DNA of 64,000 nt from Datisca glomerata. Lineage: Eukaryota; Streptophyta; Magnoliopsida; Cucurbitales; Datiscaceae. Position numbers and translations under genes: made by a program. This document shows, one piece after another, positions 12,300-24,001 of this stretch. The notes beneath the pieces are model-generated. The model saw nothing but the letters and a program-made list of their open reading frames with translations. It did not search any database and was not told the origin of the DNA. The DNA lies in the NCBI GenBank assembly GCA_003255025.1, contig QANY01000091.1, positions 427,345-491,344 of the forward strand. Reading direction: 5' to 3'. Numbering within the stretch: position 1 is the first letter of the stretch; every line of letters begins with the position of its first letter.

Positions 12300-13731
12300 T
12301 TTGAGTTTGAAGCAATCTCTGTTGTAGTGTTTGTTGCTCCTGTGGAAAGAACAATACTTATCATTGTCATTGTAACCGGGTTCTTTTGTAAGTGGTGTTA
12401 GCCTTCTTAATCATGCCTTGTCCTTAAACTGTTCTAAGATCTGGTTCACTGGGAGGGTCAGCGAAGCATAGACCTTGTCCCTTGTATGTACTTTGCTCGA
12501 GTCTTTCCTTTGGTACTCTATCCTTCCCTGTTTTCCACCCCTTTCATCGATTTTGTATGCCTTGTCAGTTCTCTTCCTTTCTGATCTAGACTTCTGTTCT
12601 CGCTTCTGTGATTCTTCCTTTTTCGTTCATTTGCGTTCAACAGACTCTTCTTTTCTTCTTCCAGTGTGATATAAGTCTGAGCCCTTTGGAAAGTCTCTGC
12701 CATAGATAAATGTTTTATTTTGGACAAGTCTTCGAACAAGGGTTAGTTTGGTCCTAACCCTATTCTAAAAGCTAGTCTAGCCATCCGATTATCACAGTTT
12801 TTTACCTTCGTCTTTGAATCTATTGGTGTACTTACGTAAGGATTCTCTTTCCTTGATCGTGATCGTGAGGAGGTACTATGTATCCTCCATTACTGCTCGA
12901 TATATGGTGTACTGTTCCAGAAAGACATAAGACATAACAGCAAAGTTAGTAATCGAATGAACATGGAGCGAATGATACCAATTTTAAGGTCATTCCGTCC
13001 AGACTAGTTGGGAACATTCTATACACCAACCCATCCTCATGCTGATACAGTATCATTATCTACCTAAAATGACGGAGATGATCCACTAGATCTATATTCC
13101 CTTCGTAACACTTGAACTTTGGAGCCACAAATTTCTTGGGTATAGAAGCCGCTAGAATCTCTGGTCTCAATGGGGTACGAGTGAGAGATTCAATGTCACT
13201 TTTTCCAGTACTCCTCAGGTTCCTCGTCTCCAGCATCTTTCATTCCAGTAATTCTTCTACAACTTCCGTGGTGATAATTTTAGTCTGGCGCATCTCCTCT
13301 ACAACCTCCTTTTCTCAGTTCTGAGACTGAATTTCCCCTTCTTCTCCTTGCATGTTTCTACTGTTCTCGTGGTTTTCTTGTCTCACCTCTCGCCTGTTAT
13401 TCTCTGAACGGATGTCTTGTTCTTCGTTATTTTCTTTTTGCCTGATCTCAACACACGTCCGAGCCATCTCTTGTTGAAGAGTATGAATCTGTTTTTGCAT
13501 AGTTCTCCACGCATCGCGTTGCGTTTCAGAGTTTCATTCTTCCATCTCTCGCATCCCAATCAGAATTGTCTGGAGTATCTCTGTTGGTGGGGTCGATTGA
13601 TCTGTTTGCTCATTAGTGTTTCTGGCTACATTGTCTCCATTATAGGCTGCTTTGGATCTAGTTCTAGGCATGTTTAGTATTTTTGCGTGGGTTCTCGAGC
13701 GTTTTCTCTCAGTTCTCAACAAGAGCACCAA
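12300..13731 (-). pseudogene. gag of the Tat element (decayed)
   Basis: It starts near 13672 (MPRTRSKAAYNGDN) directly inside the 5' LTR and primer-binding region, and continues through charged, Gln/Glu/Arg-rich frames at 13315-13500 and 12518-12739. Several stops and frame changes interrupt it. Position and composition identify it as gag; I do not see an intact zinc knuckle. Confidence 0.65.
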
Positions 13732-13733
13732 AA

Positions 13734-14246
13734 TGTAAATTAATTTTTTCCTCTAAAATAAAAAATATCGAGAGCAGAGAAAATATGTACGAGAGTAAGC
13801 AATTTGCAATGACTTGTATTCGATTATCTTTCAGTTTACAACTCAATTCCTGAAATAAAGCAAGAATAAACGGAATATTCTATGAGATTAAGTTGAACTT
13901 TCAGGATTTGCTTCATCTTTTAGGTGAATAACTGAGTCTTGCTTATCAGTTTAACAACTTTTTGAATTTGAGTCATTTGGCGTAGCGTAGCGAATCTGAC
14001 AGTTGTAGTGATTGCTACAAGCTTTGCCACAGTGATGATTCTCTCAATTGGTTTCTCTTGCTTTAGTGACTTCCTATGCAACTTTTATACTTCAGCTACT
14101 TTGGTTAGGCAAGTAGCTTCAGATCAGCTTCTTCAGATCTACCAACATGACAAATTCAACTATTCCCATAATGCTTCTGTGCCATTTGCTTTAATTATTT
14201 TTCTTCTCCACTGATGTGGTCTAACACCGAGAATTATTTCTGTTCA
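13734..14246 (-). repeat. 5' LTR of the Tat element
   Basis: 513 bp, aligning with 5325-5861. Its plus-strand start TGTAAATTAATTTTTTCC is preceded by a sequence that on the minus strand reads TTTTGGTGCTCTTG, the probable primer-binding site. It is shorter than the partner LTR by about 24 bp. Confidence 0.9.
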
Positions 14247-14688
14247 GTTACATTGACACATTTAAAAAGATGATGACTTTGATATTTAAGGGTTTAACTA
14301 TAGATTATGGCCATTTTAACTCTTAATTTAGAATTTTCACCCCAGAGTGAGGTAATCTGGAAACTAATCCCCATCTAATTTTCTGATATAATAATTCATT
14401 CATGTTCAATTAAACATACTCTTCTACTTTCCAATGCAGTACACCTAACCCGAAAGAAGTACACGCTTCTAAGGATGAATAATTTTATGTCGCTAAATTT
14501 TAGAGATCCAGGGGAAGCTAATATATATAGTACATACATATATATCTATATATATATTAAGAGTTAGGAGTTCTTTCATATATTCTTGTACTTCCAGAAA
14601 ACGGTACCTCCATACATCTCTCTTTTTCTTTTGACCGTTTTTGTCAAGCATGGAACCTCACTATAGATGTTGAGTGGTCCTCACATCC

Positions 14689-14729
<41 letters not shown>

Positions 14730-14930
14730 GTCATTACATATTTAGATACTTTTCTTTTCACGTTATTTAAATGTCAAAATAAATGATTTAACTCACTTAC
14801 TCAAATAAATTTAACTTAAATTAAAATAATTCTAGACGATCAATTTATAGATTGATTTTTAAATGAATAAATGATAAATTAATCATTTATATAATAATAT
14901 TTTATATCAAATTAATTTATAAATATTTAA
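14247..14930. other. AT-rich intergenic DNA with (AT)n microsatellite
   Basis: No gene. It contains several TA-rich stretches, the longest an (AT)n run at about 14692-14722. Confidence 0.6.
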
Positions 14931-15547
14931 TATGTATATAGGTTTCTCTTTCATCTTTTTTTGAGTTTCACTGTAAGGATTCCTTTATTAACGCAACACA
15001 TTCAACTCCATTTGTTAGAACAGCTTCCATTGAGTCTCTGCACCTACCATTTTTCTCGCTTTCAAAACCTTTATTTTTTTTCGGAAAACAGGATTTGGCT
15101 CAAGATTGCCCATTTTAAATTCCTGGGTTTCTCTGAATTTGAAAGTGATCACTTGGTAGGTTTCCATACCAAGGCTTGGGGATAGAGGGACTTGAACCCT
15201 CACGATTTTTAAAGTCGACGGATTTTCCTTACTATAAATTTCATTTTTGTCGGTATTGACATGTAGAATGGGACTCTATATTTATTCTATTCTCGTCTGA
15301 TTAATCAGTTCTTCAAAAGATCTATCAGACTATGATGGAGTGAATGATTTGATCAATGAATATTTGATTCTGTTTTCAACTTGGAGATTGGAATTGATTC
15401 ACAACAATTCGTTCATTTTTCATATATCATTTTTGATAGAAATATAAAAAAATACGGATTCGGGTCGTCATTAATCATTTGAAATATTTCAGTACGTATA
15501 CCTATGTATATAGGTTTCTCTTTCATCTTTTTTTGAGTTTCGCTGTA
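14931..15547 (-). mobile_element. Chloroplast DNA insertion: permuted trnL(UAA) intron and 3' exon
   Basis: On the minus strand this is plastid trnL-UAA DNA. From 15547 to about 15181 it reads the 3' half of the group I intron followed by the trnL 3' exon (AATCGTGAGGGTTCAAGTCC, ending ATCCCC). It is joined at about 15180 directly to the 5' part of the same intron (GCCTTGGTATGGAAACCTAC onward), which runs to 14931. The two outer ends share a 45-bp direct repeat (14931-14975 and 15503-15547, one mismatch), so the intron appears as second half then first half. It has no 5' exon and cannot make a functional tRNA. Confidence 0.88.
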
Positions 15548-16020
15548 GATCACTTGATCAATTAATGAGTGATCTAAAAATTTTAAATACAGGGTATCTT
15601 TGTTGGATCAGATTGGCTACTTTGTCCATACGATACTAGCATTTTGAGAATAGTTTTCGAGTACAACGTCGGATATGAATGCAAACTCAGGGAAAGCTAA
15701 CACTAAAAATAGCTTAGTGAAACAAAATCTCACTTTGCCGTTGAATAAGACAAATTACATAAACGAATGAAAGAAAACACAAATACTAGTATATCAGCCC
15801 AAACAGGTAGTAATGGAAAGACCCAAAATGGCCGTTGATACAATGAACAAAAGAACCAAAAAGCCTATTCCTAACTTGGATTTCTGTACCAATAATAAGA
15901 ACCAAGTGTGTGATTGATGCATCAGAACTTCGAAAACGGACAAAGACTAGGACCATATACTACGACGAGAGAGAGCGAAAAACAAAAATCAAACATCCAG
16001 TAGCCTTCTTTAAAGGTAAA
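15548..16020. other. Downstream flank and probable 3' UTR of RAE1
   Basis: No open gene. Lying immediately after the RAE1 stop codon on the minus strand, it should contain the 3' UTR. I cannot fix the poly(A) site. Confidence 0.5.
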
Positions 16021-19000
16021 TCATTTTCTACCACCTGTTCCAACTCGAGGCTTGCCTTTGACCTCAGACTCCTGAATCCAAAAAGATAATTCGTAATTCC
16101 AGTGAAAGAAAGATTATTCAGAAACACAAATTAGACCAATCATGCAGATTGCTTTATAATTATACCTGTGGAAGGTGCAGGAAGATATTGGTCTTTGCTG
16201 TTGCCGGATTGTGATTTTCTGCACCCTTACTCCAGTCATAACACACCTACAAAACATTGAAATTACAATTGCACTGGTAAACCAACTCCATATAAACGGA
16301 AAAGGACTTGAACAAACACAACACCATTTCTATCCAAAGTACAAAATGAAAAGAATACAGCATTTGCAAGCCTGTGTCGGAAGTACTTAAGGGATTACTA
16401 CCCAAACAAGATCAGATGTTTTAACAATGAGACATACCGCATATGCATATATTGAACCGTCATGGTTGAAGGCACTGCTAGGTATGGGTTGACTGCACCT
16501 TAACATGGCCTGAAAAGCACAGTTCATGTAATTAATAGTTATTCACTTCCATAATATCAGGATATTAATAAGGTTGAACAAATCTATAAATTCACCACAA
16601 TATATGACCACAAACATATAAACACGCATATATGTGACAGTTTTTTCTCTTTGGTTATGAGTCTGACATCGGTATATATAGATATGCCATTTATTCAGGT
16701 GTCATACTAGTAATATGAACACTTCAAGGAAATGACCGAGAAGATACTCGAAATAAGACCCAATGCTGGAGGATGGGGTCACTACTATACCTCTGAGTTC
16801 GTCTGACAAACATTATTCATAAAATCACTCACAAAACTGACTATGACTTTCATCAGCAAAACTGATTCATAAAATGATGTAGTAGAGAATCAAATCAACC
16901 AATGAACGAAGCGATCAAAGAATATAAGTTAACTGAAGGGAATTTTAACAACGAGAAAGTAGCGTATGGTGTGTGAAAGAGAGATGGTGACAAAGCTGCA
17001 AATCTTCACAAGTCATTAACACAAATATTCAGCCACGAGGAATACATACTTATATTCAGCAAAAATTAACTCGCGCAGCAACCATGGATATTGAACATGT
17101 GAAGAACAAGTAAAAACGAGAATTGAATTCACCTTGAGCCTCTGTTTGCTGTCCTTGTCCCAGAAATTAAAAGCACCATCAGACCCTGCCGTCGCAAAAG
17201 TGTGATGCACCTGAAAGGAGGGAAAGATATAAGACCTAAGTGTTAGAATGTTGTCCCACATCGCCTAAACTTGCTCATTCTGTGTTAGTTATAAAGTTAT
17301 AGTACCCCTCTCCTTAACACTTAGGTTTTAAGGAGTGATCGGACTGGGTTTTTCAATTCTAAGCAATGTATACCAAAATAAAGAGAGAAATGGATACTTC
17401 ACAGTTAATAATATTGGCATCAGACAAGCAATTCAACACTTGAACTGATTAGCATATATATAATCATCTCAAGCAAGGATCTTTTCAGATTCTACACTAG
17501 GGGGGAGAGGACAGTGTCATCACTCCAAGCAGGGATCTTTTTCAGAGAAATCCTTCTAAAAGGCTTTAGTTTTCCAGATCACTTGCTTTCCTTGGATAAG
17601 TGTGCGGAAAACTGGAGCTCCATGGAGAACCGTGATGCTAAAATGGTCTGCAACCTGGGAGGCTAATTTGACAGTTGATAACCTTTTATAGAAGAGGATG
17701 TCAATCAGTAAATAGATGTCCCCTTTGCAAAAAGGCTGAGGATTATCCACACATCTTTCTCCGTTGTCCCTACATTTGTCTGATTTGGAATTGGATTTCG
17801 CTTAAGGGAGAGTGTAGTTGGGTCATGCTAGGGTTGGCGAAGAGTTTTTCATGGAGCTGGAATGTAACAGGCAGAATGCATCTTCAATCCCTTTATGTTT
17901 GTTCTGGCTTATTTGGCAAGAGAGGAATGGTAGAATTATTTTATGATTCAGAAATCGATTCTGACACTTTTTTTAAGGGAGCTTTTGTTTCTTCTTTGAA
18001 AGAGTGGATTAACCCTTGTAGTCCCCTCTATGCTGTTAGATCTGCCTAGATCTCTGACTTTCTGTTTTCTCGTACAACCCTTTGGGTTTCTTCTGATAGA
18101 AATATATTACTGATAAAAAAAACAAGCCAATTCCACCATCTCTAACAACGTTTTTTTAGATAAACAGTAAATAATGGGTAAAATCAGTTTTAGAAAGACA
18201 TTCATCCTCATTTTTTAATAAGTAAAATCCCTTCATCCTTATGGAGTGATAAAAATAAGCCAAACGAGTAACAAATACACTACAAGTAAAGCAATCGTCA
18301 TGAGCTCTAAGTCGGGAACATGGAAAAGTTCAAACAAGCACCTGATCTGAAAATACTACCAAAACCCTTAGATATTGATTGTTGTAGAGGAAGGAGCGTT
18401 AAACTCAATTCGAAGAGCTAAATCAATTATTCAATAAATGATTACTACTCACTTGTCACTTATGCATATCAATATCATGTCAATCTTTCCTGGATTGACC
18501 AATTGTTTAAAGTCAGTAAGCAAATATAGATCTTCCTCTTAATGAGAACTTTTTTCCAAACATAGATATTGTTTGAACCGAGATGAATTCTCAGTCTCTA
18601 CAGATATATCTTAGGCAGTGTATGACTCAACTTAAGAGTGGCATCAACCCATTACTTTCAGCAACTTTTGGGATCTATTGCACCCTGAGGATATTTTCAG
18701 TTTAAAGGTTATCTATATAAAGTGAATGACTCCTCTTAATTGTGACCTCAACCCAAAAGATGCAATTGGAATGCCTATTGCTATTGGCATATTTGATCTT
18801 TAGATATAGTTCCTTAGTTATACATATGAACAAACATGTTTTACTACACGATGTCTGTGTCAATGTCCAGTAACAGTTAATGACTGCTTCCTAAAACAAG
18901 TAACAGCTAAACTCCAAACAATACTGCCAAAGATATACCCCTATATATTAAGCTCCAGAACCGAACAAATTTGATAAATATTTCCAGCAAACATAGAAGT

Positions 19001-22000
19001 TCAAATTAATATAAACAATCTCACAGGATAAAGTCTAAAGAGTTGACAGAAAGTTCGAATTAATATAACCAATCTTACCGGATGGAAGTTTAAAGAGTTG
19101 ACAGAATATATCTCAGATCCGTCCCTATGGCATTTGAAAGTAAAGTTTTTACTTTGTTGAGAATCATCCAGATGATGAACGCCAACTCTTCCCTCTATTG
19201 AACCAACCTACAAAGAGATATGAAACAAGATTTAAAAATCAATCCAAATGATCCACAATGGTTCGAATGACAGTTTTAACAAGGCAAACCTGTCTAAAGC
19301 AAATTTGAATAATAGTAACTTTACAAAAGGAAAAACTAGCATGATAGAAAAAAAAGGGCAGCCAAAGAGAAATCAAATGCAATAGAAACCAATCCAGAGC
19401 CATAGGAAATCCTTATAAAAAGGACTCCAAAAAGAACCAGAGAGATACCAGGAACCCTTGTTGGTCAGGAAAGGCAGCTACGCATCTTGTCTGATACTTC
19501 AGGGGCGACATAATTCTCCTATATTCAGTCTGTATAGATAAGATCACTTATTAGACTATGGAACTGATATCATAAATACAACTATAGGCATCAATAAAAG
19601 TACTGCTTTATGTTAGCTGGTAACAGCTAAGCTGGGGCAGTGTATTAAATAATAATAAACATTATAGTATAAAATTAAGGATCATCTACTCCAAACCAAT
19701 ACTTCAGCAACCATTATTTCCGATCTTCAGCTGTATGAAAATTGCTAATCTTGTTTCTCATTTTCTGGGTCTTGAACAACTTAAACATCTTAGAATCAAG
19801 CAAACTTCCCAAGAACCTATGCGCAAGGGGTTTATCTATCACCCATGGTTCGGAAGAGTCCTTCAATATGTAAGTACTTACTTGCTTTAATAGAAGTTGC
19901 TCCCTTCAACATAATTTATTACATAAAACTACGTTAAATTTAATTTTCTTAAAAAAAATTAAGTTGATAGGTTTTGTTAATTAGTTTGATGATTCTCAAA
20001 GATTTAAGCAACCTTTTGCTTTTTAAATCAAAACTCAATAGTATATAGAAGAATGTATTCCCACTTTAGTTCCTAGCAATTGAACAACGACGACAACATT
20101 CAGAAACCTGTCTTTTAAATAATATTCTTGAATAGTAGACATCCTGTAATACTGACTCATTGTATCAGTAGCATATTACATTCACTGCGACTATAAGTAC
20201 TACATGTGTAATTGTCAAATCAAGGGGCAGGACTCGGGAAGATCACAATACCTTAGGACAAGTACATTACCCAAGGGCAAGTACAAAACAAATGATATTA
20301 CCTACAGTCTACAATTCTAAAAATGTGGGAAATAAATAGATGACACATCTAAATCATTACAAAGAGTACCAGACATTACCTGTGGATTCTGTAAGTTGAA
20401 AACTATCAGATTTCTGTCTGCAGTGGCAACAACCATTAGAGGATATCTCACTGACAGTGCATAACATCGATCAGGGAGTTGCTGAGTATGCACTGGATTT
20501 GATTGCCTGGTATCCCAATACCTAAATACATAGAAATAACGAACAATATATTTCAATTACAACTAAAAGAAATACTGTAACAGATGTAGAAGATTCATCA
20601 TGAAAGGTCACCATCATGCAAAACATACAGAGTTGATAGAGGAACTGTTTTGAAAAGTAAGTGCCCAGACATACAGGAAAACAGAATCTTGTAGTACGAA
20701 TACTACTCTTTGATTATCACTAATGTGGAATACTGTGAAGTTGCAAACCTCAGAGAAAGTAGGAATACTACTCTTTGATTATCACTAATGTGGAATCTGA
20801 AAGCATGGAAGCTTTTATGTAACGATCACCAACAAAAGACAATATGAACAAGGTATTTAAAGAAAAAGAATAATAAAGAAATGCTTACTTCAATGTCTTG
20901 TCCCAGCTCCCACTGGCTAAAAGGTTCATCTCTGGGATCCAGACTACCTCTTTAATGGGTTCATCATGCATGGCAACAGTCATGGATTGATTACCAGAAG
21001 ACAAAGGCCACATCTTCACTTGTTTGTCACAACCTCCAGAAAAGACAGTTGTTCCATCGTCCTTCCATGCCGAGCACAAAACCTAATACAATGTAAAACG
21101 GGATCTTTTCATCAAAACAAACTGCAGATTGAATGGCGGGAGAAGTAGAAAAATATACACTCTGAACTGAATTTTATTACCGGATGATCATGAGATATAG
21201 CAGCTTTGGGAGTACTAGCAACCGCACCGGCATTCTGCATTACCTCCCAACATCGTACCTACAAAATCATTACACCAATATGTAAAGCTAGGGCAATTTC
21301 ACACATATATATTATGCAAGTTTAAAGTGAATTGTCAGTCTGACTTTTTGCTGCATTTTAAGATCGAAGCAAGCAGTAAAGATACAATTGGATGCTATAT
21401 ATTACACCTCCATTAACATAGCAAGTTAATGACATACTTAAAATAAGTAAGAAAGCTACTGAAATAAAATTGAACCAGACCTGATTGTCCCATGATGTCG
21501 CAATTAGGTGGTTGGCCTTCGGACTGAAACAAAGACTTGAAACAGAATCACTAGGAGGTTGAGCCACCTTAAAAAAGGACAAGGAGAGAACAGGAGTTCA
21601 AGATCTGAATTCCATAAGCATTGAATACTTTGAATAGGAAAAATGAGTAAAATCCTAATAAGAACAAATCCAACAAATGTCCATCAGCAGTATGGCTGTA
21701 AACTTATTTATATAATCCGATCAAAAGCGCTGACAACCAGAGCATACAGAACAAGTACCGAGTTGAAGTCCTTAAAAGCAAAACAAGTCCAATTAGCAAA
21801 GAGTCTAAAGACTGTGGCCAACTAGCAGTCAAGTAAAAGCATCTAAACCAGTAACAGAAGCTCATAAACAGTGTAACAACTAAGATTGAAACAGAAAATA
21901 ATAGCTTCCAGCTCAAACAAACTAATTTCAACAATGAAGAACATAAAATCAAAATTAAAGTTATAATAAAACAAAACAGCATTATCATTGCTTAGACGGT

Positions 22001-22069
22001 AAATAAAAATAGCGGAATAACACCGAATACCTCAAAGGATTTATTAGGATTAGGATTTGCAAAAGACAT
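16021..22069 (-). CDS. RAE1: RAE1-like mRNA export factor (WD40 protein)
   Basis: RAE1 is a WD40 beta-propeller of the nuclear pore that works with nucleoporin Nup98 in mRNA export. Eleven coding exons on the minus strand: 22069-22031, 21567-21481, 21258-21181, 21082-20889, 20521-20380, 19529-19449, 19207-19079, 17210-17133, 16509-16438, 16246-16166, 16071-16021. All have GT-AG borders and compatible phases, giving 343 aa, close to the plant family's roughly 350. It starts MSFANPNPNKSFE; propeller blades include SPKANHLIATSWDNQ, SGGCDKQVKMW, LLASGSWDKTLKYWDTR and TFATAGSDGAFNFWDKD. The end lies in KGKPRVGTGGRK. A LINE fragment and an LTR-like repeat lie in intron 7, and a 54-bp duplication covers the exon 7 donor. 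The call is firm. Confidence 0.97.
17133..17364. other. RAE1 exon 8 and adjoining LTR-like repeat in intron 7
   Basis: Just upstream of RAE1 exon 8 in transcript order (17241-17364) is a sequence starting TGTTAGAATGTTGTCCCACA. It is related along its length to 46234-46363 in a rubisco activase intron. The CCCACATCG-type core is common in LTRs of small plant retroelements. A solo LTR or TRIM relic is likely, but the 3' end is unclear. Confidence 0.55.
17545..18122 (+). mobile_element. 5'-truncated LINE (non-LTR retrotransposon) in RAE1 intron 7
   Basis: The plus strand encodes the zinc-binding reverse-transcriptase tail (zf-RVT): NRCPLCKKAEDYPHIFLRCP, followed by YICLIWNWI. The preceding frame reads like the WRTVMLKWSATWEANLTVDN segment that normally precedes that domain, but with stops. 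The 3' end is a short A-rich tail (18115-18122). It lies antisense to RAE1 inside its 1.9-kb intron 7. The 5' edge is approximate. Confidence 0.8.
18997..19105 (-). repeat. 54-bp tandem duplication across the RAE1 exon 7 / intron 7 border
   Basis: Copies at 18997-19050 and 19051-19105 share AAGTTC(A/G)AATTAATATAA and TAAAGAGTTGACAGA. The transcript-proximal copy contains the true donor (exon end at 19079). The other copy has CCT followed by GTGAG at the matching place (possible donor after 19025). Confidence 0.85.
20698..20796. repeat. 33-bp direct repeat in RAE1 intron 4
   Basis: The string beginning AATACTACTCTTTGATTATC and ending ATGTGGAAT occurs at about 20698-20731 and again at about 20763-20796. 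It is intronic with no coding effect that I can see. Confidence 0.8.
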
Positions 22070-22237
22070 TGGAACCTCCTGCGAGATTACAATTGCAACG
22101 AAATTAAAAATTAGAGTGAGCCAGAGAGAGATGAACAGGTGAAGGCAGAGAGAACGAGGAGCTACCAAAGTAAGAACGGGAGAGTTCTAATCGAAGTGAG
22201 AGAAGAGGGAAACTGCAAAGAAACAGAAAGAACAACG

Positions 22238-22246
22238 TATATATAG
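22238..22246 (-). promoter_or_regulatory. Putative TATA box of RAE1
   Basis: On the minus strand CTATATATA lies about 170 bp upstream of the RAE1 start codon, leaving room for a 5' UTR of about 140 bp. It is followed upstream by a relatively GC-rich block (22260-22400), the likely core promoter. Confidence 0.5.
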
Positions 22247-22429
22247 GACTTGCTTTGGGTGGGTTGATGAGTTGAGAGCGCTATGGAGACGTTTCTCTGA
22301 CGCTACGCTCTCAAACGCGCTCTGCGTTTTAAGCACGCCGGATCAGCCGAATCGAAACTTCGGGCCTTTGGGTGGGCTGGATCTATCCGGCACCGAACCG
22401 GGCTTTTGTATCATCCACCCCGATGATAA

Positions 22430-22700
22430 TAGAATACCCAAGATGGGTATTCAGGATTTTCTACCATTAACCAGACACACCAATCCTATTATGAAGGTGT
22501 CGACCAGAGTTTTCTCTATTTCTATGAGATCACTCCAAGAGGAGAACCTAGGACTCTTCCTACGACTGAAGAGGTGCTTAATTGGCAGTCCGAAAATGAT
22601 GTGTGTCAAAATCGAACTCTCACAAAGATTGATGCTAAATTAGATCAACTACATCTGCAATCTGACACTCTATCCACTCAAGTCGGGAAGATCTTTGAGC
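22430..22700 (+). pseudogene. Pararetrovirus movement-protein-end / linker segment
   Basis: The plus-strand frame reads with YYEGVDQSFLYFYEITP and later TLTKIDAKLDQLHLQSDTL, resembling the C-terminal end of the movement region in endogenous caulimovirids. Upstream movement-protein domains are absent. It ends at the inversion junction near 22700. Confidence 0.6.
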
Positions 22701-23021
22701 ACTGTGCAAAATGTCATCAATGTAAACCAAGACACTGTGCAAAATGGGCTCAAACATTTGGGTCATGGCCTTTTGGAAGAGCGAAGGTGCTACTTTTAGG
22801 CCAAACGGCATGACGGTCCACTGGTACTGGGCATTTGGTATACAGAAAGCAGTCTTATACCGGTCCTCAGGATGAATGTCTAACTGCCAAAACCCAGCTT
22901 TAAGGTCAAACTTGGAGAATATTTTGGCCCGTTTGAGATGGACAGATAAAGTATTGGGTTTTGGAAGAGGAAACTTATCATCTTGGAGAAACAGGTTGAG
23001 AGGTTTATAGTCTATCACCAA
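22635..23021 (-). pseudogene. Pararetrovirus reverse transcriptase (partial)
   Basis: The minus-strand frame carries caulimovirid RT blocks: a VIDYKPLN start, FSKFDLKAGFWQLDIHPEDR, YQWTVMPFGLK and the catalytic YIDDIL. The reading stops being viral just after YIDDIL because of the inversion, so the RT C-terminal part and RNase H are missing. Confidence 0.88.
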
Positions 23022-23149
23022 CCTCTTTTTCCCACGTTTGAGTTCAGCTCATTTTTCAACATAAAAGGCCTGATAGGCCCATTCAGATTTCGTGGGCTCA
23101 ATAAGACCCTGCTGGAGAAGATATGCACATTCTTCTCGGGCCAACGCAA

Positions 23150-23900
23150 GATCATCGGGATTTATGCCAGGATGAGTAGTTTTGGTAGGATTGAGGTCTT
23201 CACTGCGTTTGAACGGAAGACGAATAAAAAATGTGAGATTTTTCCAGAGAGGGAAAGCATGGGAAAACTAGTCATGCCTATCAGCACAGTAAGGAAGAAT
23301 CTGGTCATGGAGATAGATATAAGCATGAGGAACTTGTTGGAGCTCGAGGAGACTGGCAACAGGAGCATAAGCGCGGAAGAAACTTTTAGACTGGTTCCCA
23401 GTAGATAAAATCTAGAGTTTCTTAGTGCAGGAAAAAGCATCAAAACCAATTAATATATCTTTGCCTGGAAGATCACTGCCTAACACCTTGATCTAGAGAA
23501 TGCAGTTTGGAAAAAATTGAAGACCAATACGTCTCTTTGTAATCCACTCAAATTTGAATAAATTGCCATTAAAAGTAGAGAAATATTGATTATAAGGAAC
23601 CCAATCTTTAGAAGGTAGAAGGCATAGTTTCATAACTGTTCTGTAAAAACCAATATCTAAAAATCCAATGGCTGGAATAGCTTTGGCGAATTTATCTGCA
23701 AGAAACCAGATTTCAATATGTTGTTTGATGGACATAGTCTTCTCTTTAGGAGAGTTATGTAAGACCCCAAGAGATCCCAAGCAAAGGATGGGAGGAGCAT
23801 TATCGGATGTGTCATCGTTTGAGGAGGTGGTGTACTCAGATGAACAGATGGTCGCGTCGGAGGAGTATGGCAAGACATATTGAGCGTCTTCATTGCGGTT
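23150..23900 (-). pseudogene. Pararetrovirus protease-like region (decayed)
   Basis: Located between the zinc knuckle and RT, where the retropepsin lies in this family. Minus-strand fragments such as AIPAIGFLDIGFYRTVM and LFKFEWITKRRIGLQF resemble caulimovirid protease surroundings, but I cannot point to an intact D-T/S-G active site. Confidence 0.45.
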
Positions 23901-24001
23901 AGCTTGTTCTTCTACAGCAGATTCAATATATTCATCGCTCGGAGGAGAAGCACTGTTTGTAGATGTTGCAGCATCTGAATATCTCGTTTGGTTTTATGAG
24001 G

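Larger units (their letters stand above)
5325..14246 (-). mobile_element. Ty3/gypsy LTR retrotransposon, Tat lineage, integrase-less
   Basis: An 8.9-kb element with two similar LTRs (5325-5861 and 13734-14246) beginning and ending TG...CA when read on the minus strand. It is flanked by GTTAT (5320-5324) and GTTAC (14247-14251), a 5-bp target-site duplication with one change. Reading minus from the right: LTR, gag, protease, reverse transcriptase, RNase H, a second RNase H of the Tat type, then no recognisable integrase but tandem repeats, an opposite-strand gene (about 6508-8580), a polypurine tract beside the left LTR (about 5865-5872) and the 3' LTR. Two RNase H domains and a spacer carrying an antisense gene are hallmarks of Tat/Ogre/Grande-type elements. 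The coding region is broken by stops and shifts, so it is a dead copy. Confidence 0.88.

Noticed and set aside
15015..15203. tRNA-Leu gene or small protein on the minus strand
   Set aside because: The tRNA 3' part is present, but no 5' exon and no acceptor partner; the frame is plastid intron sequence read by chance.
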